NCBI RefSeq assembly: GCF_001730225.1
Contig: NZ_MIJE01000001.1
Location: forward strand, 1-64,000
Source: Desulfuribacillus alkaliarsenatis
GTDB taxonomy: Bacteria; Bacillota; Bacilli; Desulfuribacillales; Desulfuribacillaceae
Direction: 5' to 3'
DNA length: 64,000 nucleotides
In this document: positions 26,720 to 35,682 of the stretch, one piece after another
How the letters are laid out: the number at the start of each line of letters is the position of its first letter
Position numbering within the stretch: position 1 is the first letter of the stretch
Position numbers and translations under genes: made by a program
Notes under the pieces: model-generated
Told to the model about the DNA's origin: nothing
Seen by the model: the letters and a program-made list of their open reading frames with translations, nothing else
Database searches by the model: none

Positions 26720-29125
26720 ATGATATTGGACAAAGATTGGAAACTTGATCAGGAACGACTAAATAGGATAACGGAAAAAATTCAAGAGAGAATCGCCGAA
26801 CTAGAGCCAGAAGTGGCCGATTTACAGAATCAAACAGGGGAAATCAGAAAAAAATTCTGGGAAGAGGTGACTGTTAACACGAGCACCGATGAGGATTTCG
26901 GGGAGACCTATTACAGTATCAAACAACAAGAGGCGTTGTTGTCAGAACGGGAGCGTAGTTACCAGTTGCGATTGCAACAATGGAAAAGTATGAAACGTTT
27001 ATTGCAATCACCATATTTCGGACGCATTGATTTTCGTGAAGATGGAATGAGATCTAATGAGCAGGTTTACATTGGTGTATCATCATTAGTTGATACAGAT
27101 TTTCTTAATTTTCTGATTTATGATTGGCGTACGCCTATTGCGAGTTTGTATTATGATCATTCTCCTGGGGATGCATACTATGATACGCCTGGCGGTCGCA
27201 TAACGGGAACAATGGAGTTGAAGCGTCAGTATCAGATTAGCGATGGCAAACTTCAAAATGTGATTGATACAAGTGTAACTATAGGCGACGAATTATTGCA
27301 ACAGGTACTTGGTAAAAGCGCAGGCTCACAAATGAAAAGCATTGTTGCGAGCATACAAAAGGAGCAAAACACTATTATACGTGACGATAAAAGCCATATG
27401 CTTATTGTACAGGGAGTAGCAGGAAGCGGAAAGACCTCTGTCGCTCTACAGAGAGTTGCCTATATGTTGTATAAACACCGAGAACGACTAAAGGCTGATC
27501 AAATCGTTCTCTTCTCGCCAAATCCGATGTTTAACAGTTACGTATCAACCGTTCTACCAGAGCTCGGTGAAGAAAATATGCAGCAGACGACCTTCCAGGA
27601 GTATCTTGAATATGAAATTGATTCAACGTTACGTCTAGAGGACCAATTCGATCAGATAGAATATGTGCTGTTAGAACAATCCACATTAGAATATGAGGCA
27701 CGGTTGAGAGGAATCGAATATAAGGCATCTGTTGCGTTCCTTAAAGCTATCCAGAACTATGCAGTGTGGCTGGGGAAGGAGGGCATGAGATTTAACAGCA
27801 TCCGTTTCCAAAATCGTGATTTGATAACTGCAAAACAAATGGAAGCACAGTTTTATAGTTACGACATTTCGATTAGTTTGGCCAATCGAGTGAGCAGGCT
27901 TCAAGAGTGGCTGTTGAAGGAACTTACATTGTTAGAGCGTAAGGAGCGAAATAAACTTTGGGTGCAGGATGAGCTCAATTACCTTGATAAAGAGCAATTA
28001 GCAGTCGTGTTTAACGAACTGCATAAAGACAAAGGTGTCTTTGATTTCGCAGAACAATACGAGGAAATTCAAGAGAAACTGAATAACAAACGCCGGCGAG
28101 ACGAAGGCGACTTTGACTATGCCGAACGAGAAGAAGAACTGCTGCTCCAGATGGTGGTAAACAAGCACTTTAAGCCGCTGAAACGATGCGTGAAGCGAAT
28201 GTTGTTCATAGACATAGATGAACTGTACGCTCAGTTGTTCGACAATTTTGAAGCATACAAATTGATGACGAATGAGACAAATGTTCCTGAGTTATGGTCT
28301 ACTATATGTATTCTAACTAAAGAAAAGCTTCGCAGGCTTGAATTGTTCTATGAAGACGCGACACCGTACCTGTATTTGAAAGAGCTCGTCGAAGGGATTC
28401 GGACAAATACTGGGGTGCGACATGTTTTCGTCGATGAGGGTCAGGATTATTCGATGTTTCAATATGAATTTCTTAAAAAACTGTTTCCGCGGGCGCGCAT
28501 GACTGTACTTGGAGATTTCAACCAGGCAATATTCTATCAAGCGACAGAACTATACGAAGCAGATTCGCCGCTAATACAGTTATATGGAGAGTCTAATACT
28601 AACTTGTTTCGCCTTCTCCGTAGTTATCGTTCAACCCAGGAAATTGTAGAGTTCACTAAGTCGTTATTACATGGAGGGGAGGATATTATCCCAATAAAGA
28701 GAACTGGTGCGAAGCCAGTTCTATCGTGTGCTGACAATCGTAAGGAGTTGACAGTACGAATGGTAAAGGACATTGAAGCTCTGAATTCGGATGGCTTCGC
28801 ATCCATTGCTGTTATTACGAAAACCGCTGCAGAAAGCAGAGAAGCTTTCAACTTATTGACTGAACAAGGATGTACGTCGCTGCGACTTATTACTAAACAA
28901 ACACCCACATTTGAGAAAGGAACAATGGTCATACCCGCGTACCTAGCGAAGGGAGTTGAATTCGATGCAGTTCTGATTTATGATGCTTCTTCGAGGATGT
29001 ATCATCGGGAAAGTGAGCGCAAACTCTTTTATACAGCATGTACGCGTGCGATGCATCGACTTTTGCTATATGCAACTGGAAAATGGACACGATTTATTAA
29101 CACCGATTCCATCGATTACACTTAA
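26720..29125 (+). CDS. helD: HelD-like UvrD-family helicase, RNA polymerase recycling factor
   Basis: 801 aa, close to Bacillus HelD (774 aa). An N-terminal coiled coil (1-100) is followed by the split superfamily-1 ATPase: Walker A VQGVAGSGKTSVALQR near 232, an inserted region (about 310-560), Walker B HVFVDEGQDYS, motif IV LLRSYRST and C-terminal KGVEFDAVLIY and FYTACTRAMHR. HelD enters RNA polymerase channels and removes it from DNA. It is a single-gene unit after the IS, separated by 184 bases with nothing recognised apart from AT-rich sequence. Codon use is somewhat richer in GC than the neighbours. Confidence 0.9.
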   Translation: MILDKDWKLDQERLNRITEKIQERIAELEPEVADLQNQTGEIRKKFWEEVTVNTSTDEDFGETYYSIKQQEALLSERERSYQLRLQQWKSMKRLLQSPYFGRIDFREDGMRSNEQVYIGVSSLVDTDFLNFLIYDWRTPIASLYYDHSPGDAYYDTPGGRITGTMELKRQYQISDGKLQNVIDTSVTIGDELLQQVLGKSAGSQMKSIVASIQKEQNTIIRDDKSHMLIVQGVAGSGKTSVALQRVAYMLYKHRERLKADQIVLFSPNPMFNSYVSTVLPELGEENMQQTTFQEYLEYEIDSTLRLEDQFDQIEYVLLEQSTLEYEARLRGIEYKASVAFLKAIQNYAVWLGKEGMRFNSIRFQNRDLITAKQMEAQFYSYDISISLANRVSRLQEWLLKELTLLERKERNKLWVQDELNYLDKEQLAVVFNELHKDKGVFDFAEQYEEIQEKLNNKRRRDEGDFDYAEREEELLLQMVVNKHFKPLKRCVKRMLFIDIDELYAQLFDNFEAYKLMTNETNVPELWSTICILTKEKLRRLELFYEDATPYLYLKELVEGIRTNTGVRHVFVDEGQDYSMFQYEFLKKLFPRARMTVLGDFNQAIFYQATELYEADSPLIQLYGESNTNLFRLLRSYRSTQEIVEFTKSLLHGGEDIIPIKRTGAKPVLSCADNRKELTVRMVKDIEALNSDGFASIAVITKTAAESREAFNLLTEQGCTSLRLITKQTPTFEKGTMVIPAYLAKGVEFDAVLIYDASSRMYHRESERKLFYTACTRAMHRLLLYATGKWTRFINTDSIDYT

Positions 29126-29165
29126 ACACATCGCATAGGATGTGTAATATACTCTAGAAAATGCT

Positions 29166-29300
29166 GTGAATAAAATAGAAGGTGTGAAAGTATCTTCCCA
29201 GGCTCAAAAGCTATCAGCTAAATGGGCGCGAGGTGAAATATCGGGTGCAGAAATGAAAGCTTCTCTAGTAGCAAAGTACAAACATTTCGCTTTAGGTTCA
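29166..29300 (+). pseudogene. VbhA-like antitoxin remnant
   Basis: From GTG 29166, residues KVSSQAQKLSAKWARGEISGAEMKASLVAKY match the VbhA antitoxin helix pattern (xxxRGEISxxE...). The frame then runs on into the next gene rather than stopping in the usual place; a one-base shift would give an immediate TAATGA stop-start with the Fic gene. It is probably a decayed antitoxin belonging to the Fic remnant. Confidence 0.5.
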
Positions 29301-29304
29301 AATA

Positions 29305-29590
29305 ATGAGCGATCCATACCTTTACAAAGAAGGCTCTGTTTTACGCAATTTGTTAAATATCCGTGACGAAATGAAATTAGAATTAGCTGAAGCCGAACTC
29401 TCACGGGCAAATATGATGTTATTGTACGAACTGGGCTTTGATGATTTTTCTACACAAGGAATAAAAACTATTCATAAAGTATTATTTGAGGATGTGTATG
29501 ATTGAGCGGGAGAGACTAAAGACTAGAAGCCAATTGCACATGAATACCGTAACGATGACTGAGAAAAGAAGAAAGTATTAGCTATGTAGA
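29305..29590 (+). pseudogene. Fic-family toxin remnant
   Basis: Translation from ATG 29305 gives SDPYLYKEGSVLRNLL, AELSRANMMLL and KTIHKVLFEDVYD, the N-terminal part of Fic/DOC proteins, which continue DWAGEIRT. Here the Trp codon is TGA, followed by A-G-E-T-K-D and another stop, so a nonsense change and later decay are visible. The HPFxxGNGR AMPylation core is missing. Antitoxin-toxin gene order matches VbhA-VbhT. Confidence 0.7.
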
Positions 29591-29647
29591 TTTTTAAACA
29601 ACAGTAAACTCACAATCAAGATAGTTTGTGGAGAAAATATTAAACGG

Positions 29648-29675
29648 AGTCTCACTTGATAAGTGGGGCTTTTTA
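29648..29675 (+). terminator. Rho-independent terminator
   Basis: AGTCTCACT (29648-29656) pairs with AGTGGGGCT (29662-29670) using G-T pairs, followed by five Ts. It may have ended the former toxin-antitoxin transcript. Confidence 0.65.
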
Positions 29676-29779
29676 TATGCTATTTAACCTTTGAAGTAAT
29701 GGTACTAGAATAAAAAGAGAGGGATCGTATGCCTGCAATTATTTCGATAACGGACTTTAATGGAGTAGTTAAAGGATGC

Positions 29780-29887
29780 CATAGCCCACATACATGGATT
29801 AAAAGTTGTTAATAAACCCGCAAAAAGACTAAATAATAAGATAGCTAAGTACGAGTACTCAGGCAATCTTTGCATTGCCCAATTCAT
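29780..29887 (-). pseudogene. CcdA/DsbD-like N-terminal fragment
   Basis: Reading leftward from ATG 29887 (GGGGTGAT upstream), the start MNWAMQRLPEYSYLAILLF leads into FAGLLTTFNPCMWAMA, which resembles the first membrane helix and conserved Pro-Cys of CcdA-type thiol-disulfide proteins. The similarity ends abruptly about residue 38. No remainder is found nearby. It appears to be a fragment left after deletion. The rest of 29,676-30,023 holds nothing else recognised. Confidence 0.4.
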
Positions 29888-30023
29888 GATATCACCCCAA
29901 TAATTATAATTACTAAAAGTTATATGAGGACTAATCGGCAATCATTCAATCTTGCAGTAACTACAGAAAAACTCCACAAATATCACATAAAAACAACATG
30001 AGCACATTTAATTGACATGAAAA

Positions 30024-30056
30024 TTAGTTGACATAGTCAACTAAATCTTATATTAT
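30024..30056 (+). promoter_or_regulatory. Promoter with MarR-type palindromic operator
   Basis: TTAGTTGAC and GTCAACTAA flank ATA, a perfect 21-bp palindrome (30024-30044). It overlaps the -35 box TTGACA (30028-30033), and -10 TATTAT (30051-30056) follows after a 17-base spacer. Binding by the MarR protein encoded 38 bases downstream would block its own promoter. Confidence 0.75.
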
Positions 30057-30093
30057 TACGTTAATAAATTGATGTTGTAGGGTGTGGTGATTT

Positions 30094-31044
30094 ATGAAAG
30101 AGCAAGGCAGAATTGTTAAGCATGAGCATGGAATTGAAACGAACGTTATTGATGATATCCGAGGCTTTAATAGATTTTATACGGATGTACTTGGCTTGCT
30201 GAATAGGCACGTGCTAGATAGTGAATACTCCTTGACAGAGTCAAGAATTCTTTATGAGATTAATAAACATCCGCTGTGTACGGCGAACCAATTAATGAGC
30301 AAGTTAAATTTAGATCGTGGGCACCTAAGTAGAATTTTAAAGCAATTCCATAAACAAGGACTTATAGCAAAACATAGCTCAACAACCGATGGTCGAAAAG
30401 TTAACCTTAAGCTTACGGAAATCGGCAAAGATATTTTGGCTTCCTTGGAGACATCGTCTAGTAGTCAGGTGCAGAAGCTAATTAATCATTTAACTAGAGC
30501 AGAGCAACGCAGTTTAGCTAAATCTATGCGACAAATCCGTAGTGCATTGCTGGACGGTGTAGAGCCAATTACAATTAGATTTTTTAAAGACAGCAATGAT
30601 ATTGATTATATAGTAGATAAGCATCGTGACATCTATGGTAAAGAATATGGATTGGGTAGTGAGTTCATCAGCTATGTTGAAAAATATATCCGTCAGTTTC
30701 AGCAAACACATAATAAAGAAAAAGAAGCAGTTTGGATTGCTGAAACTAATAGCAAAGTTGTAGGAGCAATAGCGGCAGTTATGGTAGACGATAGTACAGT
30801 TCAACTCAGATGGTTTTTACTTGAACCAGAGGTGCGCGGTCGGGGATTGGGTCAGCGATTAATGAATGTAGCTATTGAATTTTGTCGAGACAAGGGCTAT
30901 GAACATGCTTTTCTTTGGACACTAGACAAACTGGACACAGCTCGACATTTATATCGAAAATATGGATTTACAATCACAGAAACTAAAGAAAATAATACAT
31001 GGGCAAAAAACTTTACTGAAGAAAGATGGGATATAAAACTTTAA
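30094..31044 (+). CDS. MarR-GNAT fusion (transcription regulator with acetyltransferase domain)
   Basis: 316 aa. The N-terminal MarR winged helix (15-150) contains LTESRILYEINKHP, LDRGHLSRILKQF and the wing TTDGRKVNLKLT. The C-terminal GNAT domain (165-316) has the acetyl-CoA loop RGRGLGQRLMN and FLWTLDKLDTARHLYRKYGF. This two-domain family is widespread, and the acetylation substrate is usually unknown. A perfect palindrome on its promoter points to autoregulation. Confidence 0.9.
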   Translation: MKEQGRIVKHEHGIETNVIDDIRGFNRFYTDVLGLLNRHVLDSEYSLTESRILYEINKHPLCTANQLMSKLNLDRGHLSRILKQFHKQGLIAKHSSTTDGRKVNLKLTEIGKDILASLETSSSSQVQKLINHLTRAEQRSLAKSMRQIRSALLDGVEPITIRFFKDSNDIDYIVDKHRDIYGKEYGLGSEFISYVEKYIRQFQQTHNKEKEAVWIAETNSKVVGAIAAVMVDDSTVQLRWFLLEPEVRGRGLGQRLMNVAIEFCRDKGYEHAFLWTLDKLDTARHLYRKYGFTITETKENNTWAKNFTEERWDIKL

Positions 31045-31070
31045 CCAAAACCAAACGTTATAATGCTTGA

Positions 31071-31097
31071 AGTCTCACACAAAACGTGAGACTTTTT
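31071..31097 (+). terminator. Rho-independent terminator
   Basis: AGTCTCAC (31071-31078) pairs with GTGAGACT (31086-31093), followed by a T-run. Confidence 0.85.
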
Positions 31098-31188
31098 ATT
31101 TTTCTAGCAATGCAAATTATAAGATGCCACTAGGAATTTCAAGTTCTTTTATGGCATAGGTATATATAAAGCTGAAAGGGTGGGGTAA

Positions 31189-31437
31189 ATGGACATTATG
31201 AGTTTAATTATGGACAATGCGTTACCGATTGTTGTCGCTCTATGGATTTTAGGTCGTATTATTAAAGGAACAAATGTAATCGCAAGTAAATTTATACCTT
31301 TAATTTTGTTGCCTGTAGGAATAATACTAACAGCATGGCTGTTAGGTGGGTTTACTGCAGAAAATATCATACAAGGAATACTTGTTACAGGCGCAGCTGT
31401 TTATGCAAATGAGATAATGAAACAAATGCAGAAGTAA
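31189..31437 (+). CDS. Small phage-holin-family membrane protein
   Basis: 82 aa with two or three hydrophobic segments (near 8-24, 35-53, 58-72) and a short charged tail. The ALPIVVALWILGRIIKGT start and FIPLILLPVGIILTAWLLGG core resemble the phage holin 5_2 group, whose chromosomal copies occur in many Bacillota outside prophages. There is no lysin or other phage gene nearby, so it is not evidence for a prophage. It has its own terminator. Confidence 0.7.
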   Translation: MDIMSLIMDNALPIVVALWILGRIIKGTNVIASKFIPLILLPVGIILTAWLLGGFTAENIIQGILVTGAAVYANEIMKQMQK

Positions 31438-31484
31438 TAATGCAGTATCCGCTTGGATGTTTAATGAACTAATATCAATATTGT

Positions 31485-31519
31485 AAGCCCTTATGAAGTT
31501 ACATGTAAGGGCTTTTTCA
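31485..31519 (+). terminator. Rho-independent terminator
   Basis: AAGCCCTTA (31485-31493) pairs with TAAGGGCTT (31506-31514), followed by Ts. Confidence 0.85.
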
Positions 31520-31626
31520 CATGTTCAGTACTTGTTGAATTATGTTAGTTATCGCCATAACATTAAAAAGTTTGTTGCTAAAGTGTTAATGTAATATGCT
31601 AAGATAAGATAGTAACAATAATTCCT

Positions 31627-32397
31627 TTGGAGGTGGATGACATCGAGAGTTTATTGTATAGTTTTTTAGCAGGTTCTTCTATGGTTTTAGGTGCAATTGT
31701 GTTTATGGTTTTAGGCTCACCAGGGAAGCGTTTGATGGCTGGCTTGCTTGGTTTTGCTGGAGGAATTATGCTGGCGATATCTGTTTTTGAGCTTATGCCA
31801 GAAGCCCTTGAGCTTAGTAGTATGACCGTGACGATAGTTGGATTTATACTAGGTTGTGGCCTATTGTATTTATTAGATATTTATATGCCACACGCACATA
31901 TGTCAACAACTGATAAACTAGTTGTTGAGAATGAGCAACGCATGCCTGAAAAAGAAGAATCGAAAGAAGCACTCTTAAGAACTGGGTACTTGATATTTTT
32001 CGGAATCGCATTACACAATGTGCCTGAGGGACTAGCAATCGGTGCTGGAGTGGAGTCGAGCCCTGAACTAGGGATGGCCATTGCTATAGCCATTGCACTG
32101 CACAATATTCCAGAGGGGCTTGCCGTTGCGGGGCCACTATTAGCTGGAGGTTTATCTTCACTAATGGTTATTTTGTTTACCTTTGTAGCGGGGATGATGA
32201 CTGTTGTTGGTACTGCTTTAGGACTCTTATTATTTAATATATCAACAGTATTTATTGGAGGATCACTAGCTTTCGCTGCAGGGGCTATGTTTTATATCGT
32301 AAATGACGAATTGATACCTCAGGCAAATAAAATGCATGCGCACATTGCCAATTTGGGTTTGATTTTAGGATTATTAATCGGCTTTGTAATTTTCTAA
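31627..32397 (+). CDS. ZIP family metal transporter
   Basis: About 250 aa with eight membrane segments. The two metal-site helices carry HNVPEGLAIGAG and HNIPEGLAVAG, the ZIP signature of divalent-metal importers (ZupT/GufA type). An acidic cytoplasmic loop lies between segments 3 and 4. The start is unclear: the only nearby standard codons, TTG 31627 and GTG 31633, lie at or inside the ribosome site GGAGGT (31629-31634). The codon at proper spacing is ATC (31642), giving IESLLYSF. Another in-frame TTG lies at 31654. Confidence 0.9.
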   Translation: MEVDDIESLLYSFLAGSSMVLGAIVFMVLGSPGKRLMAGLLGFAGGIMLAISVFELMPEALELSSMTVTIVGFILGCGLLYLLDIYMPHAHMSTTDKLVVENEQRMPEKEESKEALLRTGYLIFFGIALHNVPEGLAIGAGVESSPELGMAIAIAIALHNIPEGLAVAGPLLAGGLSSLMVILFTFVAGMMTVVGTALGLLLFNISTVFIGGSLAFAAGAMFYIVNDELIPQANKMHAHIANLGLILGLLIGFVIF

Positions 32398-32478
32398 AAA
32401 TTATCCACTTAAGTGTTATATTTGTGTTAAAATAAGCAGAGATTTATAATTAATGACTGTTTATGAGGAAGGTAAGCA

Positions 32479-33654
32479 ATGACAGAAGAAAATATAACGA
32501 GAATTGATTTAGATGGCAAAGAGATTATACTGCTCGGCACTGCTCATGTATCTAAGAAAAGTGCGGAAGAAGTTCAAGAGCTAATAGAGCTCGAAAGACC
32601 TGACTCAGTTTGTGTGGAGCTTGATGAGCAAAGATACCAGACAATCGTTGATGGAAATAAATGGCGAGATATGGACATCTTTAAGGTGATAAAAAATAAA
32701 AAGGCTACATTTCTCTTAATGAGCTTAGTGATTTCATCTTTTCAAAAACGCTTAGCAAAGCAATTCGGCATTAAACCAGGGCAAGAAATGATTCAAGGAA
32801 TTGAGTCTGCAAAAGAGGTTGGGGCCGAATTAGTTCTAGCCGACAGAAATATTCAAATTACCTTTGCTAGGGTTTGGCATGCTATAGGTTTAAAGGGTAA
32901 AGCGCAGCTTTTGTTGACGATACTATACAGTCTTTTTAATGACGAGAAAATATCTGAGGAAGAAATTGAGAAGCTCAAATCCCAGGATATGCTTAATTCA
33001 ATGCTTGAAGAATTTACTAAAGCCCACCCAGACTTAAAGAGGCCACTAATAGATGAACGTGATCAGTATTTAGCACAAAAAATTAAAGACGCACCTGGTA
33101 ATAAAGTTGTTGCTGTTTTAGGTGCTGCACATGTTCCAGGTATTAAAAAGGAAATTCATAATGAGCACAATTTACAAACATTAACTAAAATTCCGCCTAA
33201 ATCGAAAGTGCCAAAAATACTTGGCTGGGCAATACCTATTTTTATCATAAGTATTATTGCATACACTTTCTATTTAAACTATGAGGCTGGTATAAGTCAG
33301 ACAATAAGCTGGGTGCTTTGGAACGGGAGCTTATCGGCTATAGGAGCAGCAATTGCTTTTGGTCATCCCTTAACAATATTAACAGCCTTATTAGTAGCAC
33401 CATTAAGCTCCTTAAGTCCGTTGTTGGCTGCGGGTTGGTTTGCTGGTATTGTTGAAGCTTATATTCGACGTCCGAACGTAGGAGACTTTGAAAGGCTTTC
33501 TGATGACGTAATAAGCGTCAAGGGCTTCTGGACAAATAAAGTAACCCGTATTCTACTTGTAGTAGCACTAACAAATATAGGTAGTACACTTGGGACAATG
33601 ATTGGCGGAGCGGATGTTGTGCGCTTGTTTATCAGAACTATTTTAGGAGGCTAG
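32479..33654 (+). CDS. TraB/GumN (TIKI-like) family membrane protein
   Basis: 391 aa. The N-terminal TraB domain carries IILLGTAHVSKKSAEEV, SVCVELDEQRYQ and, near 210, VAVLGAAHVPGIKKE, the paired GxxH and E motifs of the TIKI/TraB superfamily of likely metal-dependent proteases. Two to four C-terminal membrane segments follow (about 245-390). Archaeal and bacterial members of this length are common, but their role is unknown. It follows the ZIP transporter by 81 bases, and the two may share a transcript. Confidence 0.88.
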   Translation: MTEENITRIDLDGKEIILLGTAHVSKKSAEEVQELIELERPDSVCVELDEQRYQTIVDGNKWRDMDIFKVIKNKKATFLLMSLVISSFQKRLAKQFGIKPGQEMIQGIESAKEVGAELVLADRNIQITFARVWHAIGLKGKAQLLLTILYSLFNDEKISEEEIEKLKSQDMLNSMLEEFTKAHPDLKRPLIDERDQYLAQKIKDAPGNKVVAVLGAAHVPGIKKEIHNEHNLQTLTKIPPKSKVPKILGWAIPIFIISIIAYTFYLNYEAGISQTISWVLWNGSLSAIGAAIAFGHPLTILTALLVAPLSSLSPLLAAGWFAGIVEAYIRRPNVGDFERLSDDVISVKGFWTNKVTRILLVVALTNIGSTLGTMIGGADVVRLFIRTILGG

Positions 33655-33705
33655 TAGTAAGCCAGTTAATTTTGAATTATTTTATATCAATATAGGACTT
33701 TACAG

Positions 33706-33728
33706 GGGATAGCGGAGCTATCCCTTTA
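33706..33728 (+). terminator. Probable terminator
   Basis: GGGATAGC (33706-33713) pairs with GCTATCCC (33717-33724), followed by TTTAATGTTTT. A 13-bp direct repeat TTTTATCTGTAGA follows at 33732 and 33754 (period 22). Confidence 0.55.
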
Positions 33729-33889
33729 ATGTTTTATCTGTAGAGTTAAAGTATTTTATCTGTAGAACTAAATAAGAAAAAACCGATACTGATAGGTTTT
33801 TAAGCAGGATATAGAAAAGATTTGTAGAATAACGAATTATAATTAAATAAATTACGATTAACTTTAATGACAGATATGGAGGTGGGGAC

Positions 33890-35323
33890 ATGGTATCTAC
33901 TCTTAATAAAGGCTATGCATTGATATTTGCTGTAATTATAGTCCCCATTATTCTCGGATTTGTATCATCTCAGTATTCAGATGTAATTATAAACGCACCG
34001 CTATTTCATTATTACTATATTGCTTTAAGCTGTGTAGCTAGTTTTATAGTAGGGATTTTTGCATATCGTGAATATAGCCGCACAGGAGATTTCAAAGTAT
34101 ATCTTTTAAGTATTGGATTTATAGGAATTACTATTTTGTATGGCTTTCATGGACTTATTACACCAGGAAAATCAATTTGTAGCTTTGAATCTGGCACTGA
34201 TCATATAAATGCCTTTGTATTCTTCGGTGATATAAGTCGATTTTGGATAGGTATGTTCATGTTTTTTCAGGTTATGAGCTACAGAAATGTAGAGTATCGT
34301 TTTAATAAACTGTTATTATTATCTGTCGTGGCTATTATACTAGTCTTACTATCAATAGCTATATTATATTTTCCAGATGTTTTCCCAGACATTAAGAGCG
34401 CAGATGGTAAAGACACCCATTTTGCCATATTGATTAAAGTAATAACTCTAGTTCTGCTTGGTGTAGCGGCAACAAGGTATTATGATTCCTATCGTATTTT
34501 GCAAAATCCTCCTATCTTAACACTAATAGTTGCTAGTATTTTGATTATGCAAACCGTTGTTTTATTTATGATCTCTACCCCTTGGGGATTACTATGGTGG
34601 CTTGCACACAACTTATATCTGTTAAGCTTTATAAGTGTAGGAATAGGGCTGTTTATAAGCTATAAAGATAAATACCGTTTTGAGTTTTTTAACATTCATC
34701 GACAAATACAAAATTATATTGAACAGCTTAATGGTCAACAGCAGGAGCTCTATGATACGAATCAAAAATTAAATGAACTTGCAACAAAAGACCCTTTAAC
34801 TGGGCTGCCAAACAGAAACTATCTCCATTATTATGTTAATCATACAATTAAAGAGCTCAGACAAACAAAAGATAGCATTGCTATTTTGTTCATTGATTTA
34901 GATGGATTCAAAAATATAAATGATAACTATGGACATGATACAGGAGATAAGCTATTAAAGAAAATTTCAGAAATTTTACAAGAATGCGTTAGGAATAAGG
35001 ATTTGGCTGTAAGGCTTGGAGGAGATGAGTTTTTACTTGTTCTGCATGAAGTCGATAATAAGGAGCTTGTAGGAGATATTGCAAAAAGGGTATTAATGTC
35101 TATAACAAATCCACATGTAATTGGTGAGCATACATGTAAGGTTGGAGCAAGTATTGGAATTAGCCAATATCCTGAAGATGGCGATCAATTTGGTATACTG
35201 ATACGAAGAGCTGACGCAGCTATGTATTGGGTTAAGGAGCATGGAAAGAATAATTTTGCATTTTACACTGACATACAAAAACATCTCAAAGAGAGTAACA
35301 ACAAAAACAAAGCATACGACTAA
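33890..35323 (+). CDS. Membrane diguanylate cyclase (GGDEF)
   Basis: 477 aa. An N-terminal integral membrane sensor of about seven to eight segments (1-260) is followed by a short coiled coil and a C-terminal GGDEF domain: DPLTGLPNR, LFIDLDGFKNINDNYGH and RLGGDEFLLVL. The inhibitory I-site RxxD (RNKD) lies five residues before GGDEF, so product inhibition is expected. It should make cyclic di-GMP. No EAL domain is present. Confidence 0.93.
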   Translation: MVSTLNKGYALIFAVIIVPIILGFVSSQYSDVIINAPLFHYYYIALSCVASFIVGIFAYREYSRTGDFKVYLLSIGFIGITILYGFHGLITPGKSICSFESGTDHINAFVFFGDISRFWIGMFMFFQVMSYRNVEYRFNKLLLLSVVAIILVLLSIAILYFPDVFPDIKSADGKDTHFAILIKVITLVLLGVAATRYYDSYRILQNPPILTLIVASILIMQTVVLFMISTPWGLLWWLAHNLYLLSFISVGIGLFISYKDKYRFEFFNIHRQIQNYIEQLNGQQQELYDTNQKLNELATKDPLTGLPNRNYLHYYVNHTIKELRQTKDSIAILFIDLDGFKNINDNYGHDTGDKLLKKISEILQECVRNKDLAVRLGGDEFLLVLHEVDNKELVGDIAKRVLMSITNPHVIGEHTCKVGASIGISQYPEDGDQFGILIRRADAAMYWVKEHGKNNFAFYTDIQKHLKESNNKNKAYD

Positions 35324-35338
35324 AACGTATGCTTTTTA
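35309..35338 (+). terminator. Rho-independent terminator overlapping the cyclase stop codon
   Basis: AAAGCATACG (35309-35318) pairs with CGTATGCTTT (35326-35335), followed by Ts. Confidence 0.8.
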
Positions 35339-35365
35339 TTTGGAAACATTCTATACTGTTGTTTT

Positions 35366-35575
35366 CTAAATTCGCTCATCAATATTACTGCCAAGGTTTT
35401 GTCGTATACTATTAATTAAGTCTAAGTGTGCTTCTGAAGGAATTTCTTTTAATGTTGTGTTGTCGGTAGGGTCGATAATTTTAACTAATAGTCTATTTGT
35501 TTCTTTATGGATATTATACTCGAATTTCTTGTCGGTGTGATACATGTTATCATGCATTGAGTTACTTGAAATCAT
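35366..35575 (-). CDS. FlaG-like protein
   Basis: 69 aa. FEYNIHKETNRLLVKIIDPTD and LKEIPSEAHLDLINSIRQ follow the FlaG pattern (xFxxHExTNRxxVxVxDxxTxExIREIP). FlaG influences flagellar filament length. No other flagellar genes are near, so this is an isolated copy; loose C-terminal identity leaves some doubt. A GGGGGG-containing ribosome site precedes ATG. Confidence 0.65.
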   Translation of the reverse strand: MISSNSMHDNMYHTDKKFEYNIHKETNRLLVKIIDPTDNTTLKEIPSEAHLDLINSIRQNLGSNIDERI

Positions 35576-35682
35576 ATAAATCCCCCCCGAGTTTACCTAT
35601 TGCTCTAATAATAACATGATATCCTCGGGTTTAGTCTTAAGGGAATCTCAAGAAATCATAAAATTTTCTTAAACTAGCGCTA

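Noticed and set aside
31189-31437. Prophage remnant based on the holin-like gene
   Set aside because: No lysin, capsid, integrase or att repeats are near; isolated chromosomal copies of this family are common.
33732-33766. 13-bp direct repeat TTTTATCTGTAGA as a regulatory array
   Set aside because: Only two copies, AT-rich, no nearby promoter; too little to call a function.
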